DNA from: DATLNF01 sp046590575
GTDB taxonomy: Bacteria; Actinomycetota; Actinomycetes; BP-191
DNA length: 64,000 nucleotides
Direction: 5' to 3'
NCBI GenBank assembly: GCA_046590575.1
Contig: JBKJUS010000107.1
Coordinates: forward strand, 43,102-107,101
A model generated the notes under the pieces. The model did no database searches, was not told the DNA's origin, and saw only the letters and a list, made by a program, of their open reading frames with translations. Of this stretch, positions 7,457 to 14,478 are shown one piece after another. The position numbers and the translations under genes were made by a program. How positions within the stretch are numbered: the stretch's first letter is position 1; every line of letters starts with the position of its first letter.

Positions 7457-8065
7457 CTAGCGGGCGCAGGCCTGCCCGCGAACCGCTGCGCTGCAGTCGA
7501 TGGAGTTGGCGTGCTCGTTGACGTTGGTGGCTTGGGCCAGGATGTTGCCCGTGTCGGTCTTGATTCCGCGCACCAGAGAGATGACGACGTCCGCGCGTTG
7601 GTTGATCCCCTGCACCCCGTTGTTGATCGATGTGACGACGGGTGACAGGGACTGGAACGAGCCGAGGATGGACGACGCATTGCGGTTGATCGCCGACGCG
7701 GTGGAGTTGATCTGCATCACAGTCGAATTGATCGCGGAGGCATTGCCGAGGATCGCCTCGACGTTGCCGTCGATCGCCGTTGCCGCGTCGATGATCTGAC
7801 CCGCTTGGGCTGAAAGGGGCTCGGCTGCTGCCAGGATCTCAGCAGTCAACCGGTCTGTGTCGTCGAGCACCGCAGTGCCCGCAGTCTCGATGTCTACTGG
7901 GTCCACCGACGTGACGATGTCCTTCACCCGGTCGTCGATCTGCGCAGCGGCGATCGTCGTCCGGGTCAACGTCGTGACGGCGAAGAGGGCGAAGGCGACC
8001 ACCACAGTCATGTGCGTGGCAATGATGCCGTCGTCATTGCGCACGACCCGCAGGCGAGAGGTCAT
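7457..8065 (-). CDS. Membrane-anchored heptad-repeat protein, third of three paralogues
   Basis: The 202-residue product has one N-terminal membrane segment (about residues 16-35) and then a long helical region with Asn-containing hydrophobic repeats such as SAINSTVMQINSTASAIN. The tail has two cysteines in IDCSAAVRGQACAR. I use the ATG at 8065, which overlaps the upstream stop (ATGA), rather than the ATG at 8074. The upstream paralogue ends with nearly the same tail, SAAVRGGPSCNR. No family assignment is possible; the plan resembles surface or periplasmic coiled-coil proteins, and the repeats recall chemoreceptor or tape-measure helices without being clearly either. Confidence 0.8.
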   Translation of the reverse strand: MTSRLRVVRNDDGIIATHMTVVVAFALFAVTTLTRTTIAAAQIDDRVKDIVTSVDPVDIETAGTAVLDDTDRLTAEILAAAEPLSAQAGQIIDAATAIDGNVEAILGNASAINSTVMQINSTASAINRNASSILGSFQSLSPVVTSINNGVQGINQRADVVISLVRGIKTDTGNILAQATNVNEHANSIDCSAAVRGQACAR

Positions 8066-8736
8066 CGATTGCACGAGGGCCCCCCGCGGACGGCAGCCGA
8101 GTTGCAGATGCTCTCGAGGTGGACGTTGACGTCCTTCAGCCTGACCAGGATGTTCGCCGTGTCCTGCCGGGCCGGCGCCAGCACGCTGTTGGCGACCGCG
8201 ACTCGACGGTGGATGTTCTGCACGCCCAGCTTGTCAGCGGGGTCGTCGGCGTCGATCAGGGTGCCCCGGATGCCCGTGGCCAGCCTGAGCACGGAGACGA
8301 GAACGCTGGAGGTGTCCTTCAGCGACCCGTCGGTGTCCTGCAGGGAGCCGTCGGTGTTCTTCAGCGAGCTGTCGACCGAACTGAGGCGGCCGTTGATCGA
8401 GCCAAGAGCGCCGACGATCTGGTCAGCCTGACCGGAGATCGGCTTTAGCGCCGTGTCGATGCCGGTCAGGTTCTTGTTCGCGATCTCGATCTGGTCCGGG
8501 AGCGTCTTGACGTTGCCGCCGGCACCGGTCACCGAACGGTCAGCGACGCCGAGGTTCTTATTGATCGAGGCCAGTGAGTTGGTGATGACCACGAGGTAGA
8601 CGACGACCACCAGGGTGACCAGTGTCAGCAGGACGACCCAGATCTTGATCCAGCGGTCGTAATAGCTCTTGTCAGCGTTGCGGGCGGCCGGTCGGGCGGT
8701 GAGCGAACGCTCGTCAGGTGCAGTCGCAATAGGCAT
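8062..8736 (-). CDS. Membrane-anchored heptad-repeat protein, second of three paralogues
   Basis: Starting at ATG 8736 (GGGGGA upstream), the product has 224 residues: a charged N-terminus with YYDRWIKIW, one membrane helix (VVLLTLVTLVVVVYLVVI), and an extended helical region with a run of near-repeats KNTDGSLQDTDGSLKDTSS around the centre. It ends ICNSAAVRGGPSCNR, matching the C-terminal Cys motif of the protein encoded downstream. The gene lies 10 bases after the first paralogue's stop and overlaps the next by four bases, so the three form one operon. An in-frame ATG at 8790 would overlap the upstream gene and is less likely. Confidence 0.8.
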   Translation of the reverse strand: MPIATAPDERSLTARPAARNADKSYYDRWIKIWVVLLTLVTLVVVVYLVVITNSLASINKNLGVADRSVTGAGGNVKTLPDQIEIANKNLTGIDTALKPISGQADQIVGALGSINGRLSSVDSSLKNTDGSLQDTDGSLKDTSSVLVSVLRLATGIRGTLIDADDPADKLGVQNIHRRVAVANSVLAPARQDTANILVRLKDVNVHLESICNSAAVRGGPSCNR

Positions 8737-8746
8737 CAGGGTCCCC

Positions 8747-9358
8747 CTAGGCGCAATCGCCGTCGGCGCCACGGGCGCCGCCGAGTCCACGGTCGATGCA
8801 GGCGGCCTTCACGTGGGCGCGCTGTGCCTCGGTGACCAAATTGGTCGTATCGCTGCGAATCAGCTTGGCAATGGCGATGGTGCGGTCGAGGTTGAGGTTG
8901 ATGAGCTCGACTCCACGGTTGATCCGTTTGGCGACGTCGAGGATCTGCGCTGCCTCGTTGTTGATCCCGCCGGCCGTGCTGTTAATCGCTCCGGCCGTGC
9001 TGTTAATGCTGCGGGCGGTGGAGTTGATGCTGCCGGCGCTGCCATTGATCGTCCCGGCGAGACCGTTGACCGAGCCGGCTAGGCGGACGATCTCCGCTAG
9101 CTTGCCCTGCAGTGGTGAGGCTGAGTCGAGGATTGATGTCGCGAGCGCGTTGGTCTTCTCCAGCTGGATGATCGCGTCGGTCGACTCGTTGATGCCGCGC
9201 CCGGTGCGGGCGATCCGCTCCGCCTTCTCGTTGATGCGCTCCGCAGTCCAGGCCGTGCGCTGCAGCAGGCCGGCGGCTGCCACCACCACGACCAGCGTCG
9301 CGATCAGCCCGAGGACCGCAAGTCCGGAGTCACCTTGAGGACGTGGTCGCGATCGCAT
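8747..9358 (-). CDS. Membrane-anchored heptad-repeat protein, first of three paralogues
   Basis: The 203-residue product has a basic N-terminus, one membrane helix at about 12-31 (LAVLGLIATLVVVVAAAGL), and a long helix. At about residues 100-135 lie consecutive seven-residue repeats of the form GSINSTA/RSINSTA/GAINSTA, a very regular Asn-in-core heptad. The C-terminus carries two cysteines (AACIDRG and GDCA), as in the two downstream paralogues. It heads a three-gene minus-strand operon facing the selenoprotein run. The function is unknown. Confidence 0.8.
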   Translation of the reverse strand: MRSRPRPQGDSGLAVLGLIATLVVVVAAAGLLQRTAWTAERINEKAERIARTGRGINESTDAIIQLEKTNALATSILDSASPLQGKLAEIVRLAGSVNGLAGTINGSAGSINSTARSINSTAGAINSTAGGINNEAAQILDVAKRINRGVELINLNLDRTIAIAKLIRSDTTNLVTEAQRAHVKAACIDRGLGGARGADGDCA

Positions 9359-9514
9359 GGGTCCAACCTCTCGCAGAGGACGTTCGACACATGCTCGTTA
9401 CGTCCGTGTTAGCAGTGGCCGAACACTAGGACATAACGGCATATGTGTGAAGCATCTACGAGGGTGATTTGCACCAATCCCACGATTCTTCCCTCTAACG
9501 GGGGAGGAGCGGGG

Positions 9515-9582
9515 CCGGCTTACGGTGCGTCCGGCATCGTGTGCACGCCCGGCTTACGGTGCGTCCGGCATCGTTTACACGC
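9515..9582 (+). repeat. Two tandem 34-bp units
   Basis: Unit 1 (9515-9548) and unit 2 (9549-9582) agree except at two positions (GTGTGC versus GTTTAC). The change in unit 2 creates the TAA that ends the small minus-strand frame at 9575. Two adjacent copies without spacer do not make a CRISPR array. Confidence 0.85.
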
Positions 9583-9778
9583 CCGGGACCGGGAGCGGAC
9601 TAGCGGGCACGACGCGCTCGCCCGGGGCGTGGGCAGCGCCCTCGACGCCCGTAGCGCTGTCGTTCTCCATCTGCTCCGCGGCCTCGGCGGCGTCTGCCTT
9701 GTCCTCTGCCGTCGGCGGCAGGTTGTCCATCTGCAGGGGGGGCGGCGGTGGGCTAGGTGTGGAATCTGATTCGGTCAC
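9575..9778 (-). CDS. Small acidic proline-rich hypothetical protein
   Basis: A GTG at 9778 with GGAGGA four bases upstream opens a 67-residue frame: VTESDSTPSPPPPP, an alanine- and glutamate-rich centre (AEDKADAAEAAEQ) and a Pro/Val-rich end. There is no membrane segment and no recognised domain. The stop lies in the 34-base tandem repeat, so the end may have been altered by repeat formation. The ribosome-binding site is the main support; low complexity leaves real doubt. Confidence 0.45.
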   Translation of the reverse strand: MTESDSTPSPPPPPLQMDNLPPTAEDKADAAEAAEQMENDSATGVEGAAHAPGERVVPASPLPVPGV

Positions 9779-9924
9779 AGGTCCTCCATAGCGTGCCAGT
9801 TGGCGGGAGTCTGCCCATTCGCGGTGGCTGACAACCGCCGGGTATCCTCGCAATCCCGCACGGGGTAGGTCCGCTCGGGAAATGTCCGCAGGCGCGACCA
9901 AAAAGCTGAGGGAGTACCTAGGCC

Positions 9925-10326
9925 ATGGCTGTGATGCAAGTGGAGTTGGTGTCCGCTGAGCGGCGCCTTTGGTCTGGCGAGGCCGAGATGGTCGTGGCGC
10001 GCACGACCGAAGGCGAGATCGGCATCTTGCCCGGTCACGCCCCGGTGCTCGGCGAGTTGGCCAGCGGGCTGCTGCGCGTGATCCAGGCGGGCGGCTCGGA
10101 GGTCGTCGCGGCTATCCACGGCGGCTTCCTGTCCGTGTCGGCGACCGGCGTGTCGGTGCTTGCTGACATCGCCGAACTTGCTGATGACATCGACCTGGCG
10201 CGTGCGCAGGAGGCCTACGACCGGGCCCAGCATTCGATCTCAGGCGACGACGACCCTGAGGCGAAGGCCGCCCTGGACCGCGCCGCCACCCGGCTCAAGG
10301 CCAAGGGCGTTGCCGTCCCGGCGTAG
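9925..10326 (+). CDS. atpC: F-type ATP synthase epsilon subunit, isolated from the rest of its operon
   Basis: The epsilon subunit sits on the F1 central stalk and couples or inhibits rotation. The 133-residue product matches family length, with the N-terminal beta barrel (VELVSAERRLWSGEAEMV, GEIGILPGHAPVLGEL) and a C-terminal helical hairpin ending KAKGVAVPA. In most Actinomycetota it directly follows atpD. Here the upstream neighbour is an unrelated minus-strand frame, so atpC must have its own promoter in 9779-9924. The downstream order, adenosyltransferase then murA, is the normal actinobacterial one, which suggests the break is on the upstream side. Confidence 0.95.
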   Translation: MAVMQVELVSAERRLWSGEAEMVVARTTEGEIGILPGHAPVLGELASGLLRVIQAGGSEVVAAIHGGFLSVSATGVSVLADIAELADDIDLARAQEAYDRAQHSISGDDDPEAKAALDRAATRLKAKGVAVPA

Positions 10327-10335
10327 GGCCCGCCC

Positions 10336-10914
10336 TCAGGCGCCGGTGCCCGGCTTCCAGAGGACATCGGCGCGACCGTCGTCGTTCGCTATCCGAGCGA
10401 GGATGAAGAGCAGGTCCGAGAGCCGGTTGAGGTACGTGGCCGGCGTACGGCTAGTCCGCACCGGTTCGGCCTCGACGAGCGCCCAGGTGAGTCGCTCGGC
10501 GCGGCGTACGACGGTGCGTGCAACGTGTAGCAGCGCTGCCCCGGCGGAGCCGCCCGGCAGAATAAAGCTGTCGAGCGGCGTGAGCCGGGCGTTGAACGTG
10601 TCGCATGCCTGTTCGAGTCGAGCGACATAGGCGTCGGTGACCCGCAGCGGTGCCCACTCCGGATCGGGTACCACCGGGGTGCAGAGGTCGGCACCGACGT
10701 CGAAGAGGTCGTTCTGCACCTGGCTGAGCACCTTGCGTACGTCCTCGGGTAGCTCGCTGAGGGCAAGAGCGACGCCGATAGCGGAGTTGGCCTCGTCCAC
10801 GTCGGCGAAGGCAGCCAGTCTCGGGTCGGTCTTGGCCACCCGGCTCATGTCGCCGAGCGCCGTGGTGCCGTCGTCACCGGTCTTCGTATAGATCTTGGTC
10901 AGGTGGATCGCCAT
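10336..10914 (-). CDS. Cob(I)alamin adenosyltransferase, PduO type
   Basis: The enzyme transfers the adenosyl group of ATP to cob(I)alamin, making the cofactor used by B12 mutases such as the one encoded at 14479. The 192-residue product has the N-terminal ATP-binding motif TKTGDDGTTALGDMSRVAK, the FADVDEANSAIGVA helix, and the C-terminal RRAERLTWAL and YLNRLSDLLFILAR motifs of the family. It converges with atpC (nine bases apart) and diverges from murA across a large palindrome. Confidence 0.93.
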   Translation of the reverse strand: MAIHLTKIYTKTGDDGTTALGDMSRVAKTDPRLAAFADVDEANSAIGVALALSELPEDVRKVLSQVQNDLFDVGADLCTPVVPDPEWAPLRVTDAYVARLEQACDTFNARLTPLDSFILPGGSAGAALLHVARTVVRRAERLTWALVEAEPVRTSRTPATYLNRLSDLLFILARIANDDGRADVLWKPGTGA

Positions 10915-10943
10915 ACCGCCAGCCTAATGCCGAGCCCGACCAG

Positions 10944-11020
10944 CCCGACTTCACCCACTAAAACCACCGGGATCGGGCCATTTCGACGAGTTTTGGGTGG
11001 TTTTAGTGGGTGAAGTCGGG
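10944..11020. repeat. Perfect 25-bp inverted repeat between divergent genes
   Basis: 10944-10968 is the exact reverse complement of 10996-11020, with a 27-base spacer. The arms are relatively AT-rich in the middle (ACTAAAACC). It lies between the divergent starts of the adenosyltransferase (10914) and murA (11131), so it is not a 3' terminator of either. It could be an operator, a small mobile palindrome or a structured leader. No promoter is obvious within it. Confidence 0.9.
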
Positions 11021-11130
11021 TGGGTGGGGCGTGGTCAGTCTTCGCTGGCCAGGTCGATGGGTCCGTCGACCGTCCGTCGATGTGGGCTCGCAGGTTGCAT
11101 CGCAGGTGATGCGGCACTCACCATGCCCGG

Positions 11131-12423
11131 ATGGAGCGGATTCGAGTGGTCGGCGGGGCCCGCCTAGTCGGCGACGTGGCGGTCACGGGCGCCAAGAACA
11201 GCGTGCTCAAGCTCATGGCGGCGAGCCTGCTGGCGCGTGGAGTCACCACGGTCGCGGACGTGCCAGGCATTCTCGACGTCGACGACATGGGAGTGGTGCT
11301 GACCCGCCTCGGCGCCGAGGTCGTGCATGACGGCACCAGCGTGCGCATCGATGTGCCGGACAACCTCGGCTCGGACATCGACTACTCGCTCGTACGCCGG
11401 ATGCGGGCAGCCATCAATCTCCTCGGCCCGTTGCTCGCCCGCTGCGGGCGGGCCCGGGTCGCGCTGCCGGGTGGCGACAACATCGGCTCGCGGGCGCTGG
11501 ACCTGCACATCGCCGGTCTGGCCAAGATGGGCGCCGAGATCGAGAGCGCGCACGGCTACCTCATCGCGCACGCACCAACCCTCAGCGGCGCCCAGGTCTT
11601 CCTCGACTTCCCCAGCGTCGGCGCGACCGAGAACCTCCTGATGGCGGCCGTGTTGGCCAAAGGGACGACGGTCATCGACAACGCGGCTCGCGAGCCGGAG
11701 ATCGTCGACCTCTGCACGATGCTGATCCAGATGGGCGCCCAGATCGGCGGCGCCGGCTCCTCGACGCTGGAGATCGACGGAGTCGAGTCACTGTCGCCGG
11801 TCACGCATGCCACGGTGCCGGATCGCATAGTGGTCGGCACGTTTGCGATGGCTGCAGCTATGACGCAGGGCGACGTCTCCATCCGTGGAGCACGTCCGGA
11901 GCACTTGGAGCTGGTGCTCTACAAGCTGGCTGAAGCAGGTGCGGCCGTCGAAGCCCTCGGTGACGGAGTCCGCGTGTCGATGGACCGGCGACCCCTCGCG
12001 GTCGACATCGTCACGTTGCCCTACCCAGGCTTCCCCACCGATCTGCAGCCGATGGCGATGGCGTTGGCGGCGGTGTCCGACGGCGCAGCGATGATCACCG
12101 AGAACATCTTCGAGTCGCGCTTCATGTTCGTCGATGAGCTGATCCGGCTTGGCGCCGACGTCCGTACCGACGGCCACCATGCCGTCGTGCGGGGGCGCGA
12201 GCGGCTCTCGGGGGCGCCGGTGCGAGCGACCGACGTACGCGCCGGTGCCGGTCTCGTCCTTGCCGGCATCGTTGCGGACGGCGTCACCGAGGTCTCCGAG
12301 GTCTACCACGTCGACCGCGGCTACGCGGGCTTCGCCGAGCAGCTCTGCGGCCTCGGGGCTGATGTCACGCGAGTTCAAGGAGAAGACGACGTGGACTTCT
12401 CGACCCCAGCCTGGCTTCGGTGA
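11131..12423 (+). CDS. murA: UDP-N-acetylglucosamine 1-carboxyvinyltransferase MurA
   Basis: MurA transfers enolpyruvate from PEP to UDP-GlcNAc, the first committed step of peptidoglycan synthesis. The 430-residue product shows the family start VTGAKNSVLKLMAASLL and the loop LPGGDNIGSRALDLHIAG. In the usual enzyme the third residue after LPG is Cys (Cys115 in E. coli), the target of fosfomycin; here it is Asp, at about residue 116, as known for mycobacterial MurA, so intrinsic fosfomycin insensitivity is expected. The C-terminal motif YPGFPTDLQPMAMAL is present. The start ATG has no strong ribosome-binding site. Confidence 0.96.
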   Translation: MERIRVVGGARLVGDVAVTGAKNSVLKLMAASLLARGVTTVADVPGILDVDDMGVVLTRLGAEVVHDGTSVRIDVPDNLGSDIDYSLVRRMRAAINLLGPLLARCGRARVALPGGDNIGSRALDLHIAGLAKMGAEIESAHGYLIAHAPTLSGAQVFLDFPSVGATENLLMAAVLAKGTTVIDNAAREPEIVDLCTMLIQMGAQIGGAGSSTLEIDGVESLSPVTHATVPDRIVVGTFAMAAAMTQGDVSIRGARPEHLELVLYKLAEAGAAVEALGDGVRVSMDRRPLAVDIVTLPYPGFPTDLQPMAMALAAVSDGAAMITENIFESRFMFVDELIRLGADVRTDGHHAVVRGRERLSGAPVRATDVRAGAGLVLAGIVADGVTEVSEVYHVDRGYAGFAEQLCGLGADVTRVQGEDDVDFSTPAWLR

Positions 12424-12486
12424 CTGACGGCCATAGGTGCTGCATTAGGGTGACGTCGTCGTCGATGCGCCAGTCAGGAGCAGTTC

Positions 12487-13341
12487 GTGGGCAAGAAGCT
12501 GGCCGTCGTCGGTGCCGGGCTGATGGGATCAGGAATCGCCCAGGTCGCCGCCCAGGCCGGGTTTGACGTCGTTCTTCGCGACGTGTCCGACGCCTCGCTC
12601 GAGCGCGGCATGGCCGGCATCCGCTCGTCGTATGGGAAGTTCGTGGACAAGGGTCGGCTCAGCGCTGACGATCGCGACGCTGCGCTGGCTCGCATCGTCA
12701 CCACCACGGACCTCGATGCCGCAGCAGATGCAGACTTGGTGGTCGAGGCGATTTTCGAGCGTCTCGACGTCAAGCGTGAGCTCTTCTCGACGCTCGACAA
12801 GCTCTGCAACCCGGAGGCGGTGCTCGCAACCAACACCAGCGCGCTGCCCATCACGCAGATTGCCGCGGCTACCTCGCGACCGGAAAGCGTTGTCGGGACG
12901 CACTTCTTTTCACCGGTGCCGATGATGCGGCTCTGCGAACTCGTCCGCGGTTTGAAGACGAGCGATCACACCCTCGCCAAAGCGCGAGCGTTCGCCGAGG
13001 ACGTCGGCAAGACGTGCATCGTCGTCAACCGTGACGTCGCCGGCTTCGTGACGACGCGGTTGATCGCTGCGCTGTCGGTCGAAGCCGCCAAGTTGGTGGA
13101 GAGCGGAGTAGCAAGCGCAGAGGACGTCGACCTCGCCTGCCAGCTCGGATTCGGCCATGCGATGGGTCCGCTGCGGACGATGGACATGACCGGCGTCGAC
13201 ATCATGGTCAACGCGGCACGCAACATCTATACGGAGACCCAGGACGAGAAGTTCTTTCCTCCAGAGGTGCTGGCCCGGATGGTCGCTGCAGGAGACCTCG
13301 GCCGCAAGACCGGCCGCGGTTGGTATTCCTACGACGCTTGA
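12487..13341 (+). CDS. 3-hydroxybutyryl-CoA (3-hydroxyacyl-CoA) dehydrogenase
   Basis: This 284-residue NAD-dependent enzyme interconverts 3-hydroxyacyl-CoA and 3-oxoacyl-CoA. It has the Rossmann motif VVGAGLMGSGIAQ at about 6-18, then VVEAIFERLDVKRELF, NTSALPITQIA and the catalytic His in GTHFFSPVPMM. The C-terminal domain contains GFGHAMGPLRTMDMTG and ends GRKTGRGWYSYD, as in HbdA/FadB2. GTG 12487 follows AGGAGCA. The next gene encodes an SCP2-type lipid carrier 12 bases on, so the pair probably acts on acyl-CoA. It could work with the thiolase at 30768 in acetoacetyl-CoA reduction. Confidence 0.93.
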   Translation: MGKKLAVVGAGLMGSGIAQVAAQAGFDVVLRDVSDASLERGMAGIRSSYGKFVDKGRLSADDRDAALARIVTTTDLDAAADADLVVEAIFERLDVKRELFSTLDKLCNPEAVLATNTSALPITQIAAATSRPESVVGTHFFSPVPMMRLCELVRGLKTSDHTLAKARAFAEDVGKTCIVVNRDVAGFVTTRLIAALSVEAAKLVESGVASAEDVDLACQLGFGHAMGPLRTMDMTGVDIMVNAARNIYTETQDEKFFPPEVLARMVAAGDLGRKTGRGWYSYDA

Positions 13342-13353
13342 GGAGAGGTCCGC

Positions 13354-13782
13354 ATGCCACAGTTCCCCAGCCCGGAATGGCTGGCTGAGTTTCAGGAAGT
13401 GGTCAACGCGTCGGCCGAGTACGCCGACGCAGCCGCTACGTGGGAGGGCGACCTTGTCTTCGTCTACGAGAAGGAGCCGGACAAGGGGGTGCCGGTCGAT
13501 GTCTACGCATGGCTCGACCTGTGGCACGGCAAGTGCCGTGACTCGGCGATCCTCGACGGTCCCGAGGACCCGCGGGCGGTAGCCGCGCAGTTCACCATCA
13601 CGGCGCCTTACAGCCGGTGGAAGTCGGTGATGAAGAAGGAGCTGGACCCGGTTAAGGCGATGATGCAGGGAAAGCTGAAGGTCAAGGGCGACCTGCCGAC
13701 GATCGTGCGCTACGTCCGTGCCTCCAACGTGCTGACCGATCTCACCACCCAGCTCGACACGCAGTTCATCGACGAGCAGTAG
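13354..13782 (+). CDS. SCP2 sterol-carrier-like protein
   Basis: The 142-residue product resembles SCP2 lipid-transfer domains: a hydrophobic pocket fold with residues such as YAWLDLWHGKCRDSAI and the late motif MMQGKLKVKGDLPTIVRY, where the KLKVKGD turn is typical of SCP2. There is no signal peptide. It lies 12 bases after a hydroxyacyl-CoA dehydrogenase and two bases before a second short protein with a similar late pattern, which suggests handling of acyl chains or sterols. The exact ligand cannot be read from the sequence. Confidence 0.8.
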   Translation: MPQFPSPEWLAEFQEVVNASAEYADAAATWEGDLVFVYEKEPDKGVPVDVYAWLDLWHGKCRDSAILDGPEDPRAVAAQFTITAPYSRWKSVMKKELDPVKAMMQGKLKVKGDLPTIVRYVRASNVLTDLTTQLDTQFIDEQ

Positions 13783-13784
13783 CG

Positions 13785-14195
13785 GTGGCGCACGTCGTCC
13801 TCGCCGACCCTGACGCGGCGGGACTCGATGCCATGCTGGCGGGCCTCATCGAGGCGGCTATCGCTGATCCCGCCAAGGCTGCGGTGCTGGACGCCATGCG
13901 AGGCACCATCACGATCAGCGTGCCGGACGCCGGCGTCGAGGTGGGGCTTCGCTTCGCCCATGGCACCTGTCGGGTGGAGTCCGGTCCGATCCCCGGCGCC
14001 ACCGTATTGCTCTCGATGCCGTCGGACGTCCTGCTCGACCTGCCGAGCGTGCCGCTGCTCGCCGGTCTCCCGTCGGTCCTCACTCCCGGCGGACGCGCCT
14101 TCGCCCGCAAGGTGCTGACCAGAGAAGTGACGATCGGTGGTCTCCGGCACATCGGACTGCTGACCCAGCTCAACCGGCTGCTGACATTGGTCTGA
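13785..14195 (+). CDS. Short SCP2-like/unknown protein
   Basis: The 136-residue product begins at GTG 13785, two bases after the previous stop. It has an N-terminal helix, a central beta-rich stretch (TITISVPDAGVEVGLRFAHG) and a late hydrophobic region (PSVPLLAGLPSVLTPGGR) followed by FARKVLTREVTIGGL. The layout recalls SCP2-like lipid-binding domains, but I see no decisive motif. Tight spacing suggests co-transcription with the SCP2 protein and hydroxyacyl-CoA dehydrogenase. Confidence 0.7.
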   Translation: MAHVVLADPDAAGLDAMLAGLIEAAIADPAKAAVLDAMRGTITISVPDAGVEVGLRFAHGTCRVESGPIPGATVLLSMPSDVLLDLPSVPLLAGLPSVLTPGGRAFARKVLTREVTIGGLRHIGLLTQLNRLLTLV

Positions 14196-14226
14196 GTGGG
14201 CCGGCGCGCGCCGTACGATCGAGCAC

Positions 14227-14448
14227 ATGGACGCCCCAGACCGCACGGCGATCGAGCGCGCGCTCGACGAAGTCCGTCCGCACCTACACGGCGAGATCGA
14301 GCTCGTCGACGTCGTCGGCGCCGAGGTGCAGGTGCGGCTGCTCGGTCGTTGCGCGGACTGCACGATGCAGCAGCACACGCTGCGGGCCGGCGTGGAGCAG
14401 GTGCTATTGGCCCGGGTGCCCGGCGTCGGCGCGGTGGTGGCTGTCTAA
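14227..14448 (+). CDS. NifU C-terminal-domain protein (Fe-S carrier type)
   Basis: The 73-residue product consists of one NifU-like domain: an N-terminal helix (RTAIERALDEVRPHL), a strand with VDVVGAEVQVRL, and the CADC motif in LGRCADCTMQQHTLRAG, which in this family binds or transfers an Fe-S cluster. It lies 31 bases before the ethylmalonyl-CoA mutase gene. No direct link to that enzyme is known; general Fe-S assembly is the safer inference. Confidence 0.85.
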   Translation: MDAPDRTAIERALDEVRPHLHGEIELVDVVGAEVQVRLLGRCADCTMQQHTLRAGVEQVLLARVPGVGAVVAV

Positions 14449-14478
14449 GGACCGTCTCGCCCCGTCTAGACTCGCGCT

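Noticed and set aside
9515..9582. CRISPR array
   Set aside because: There are only two adjacent units with no spacers and no cas genes in the window.
10944..11020. Rho-independent terminator
   Set aside because: It sits upstream of both flanking gene starts and lacks an adjacent T-run.
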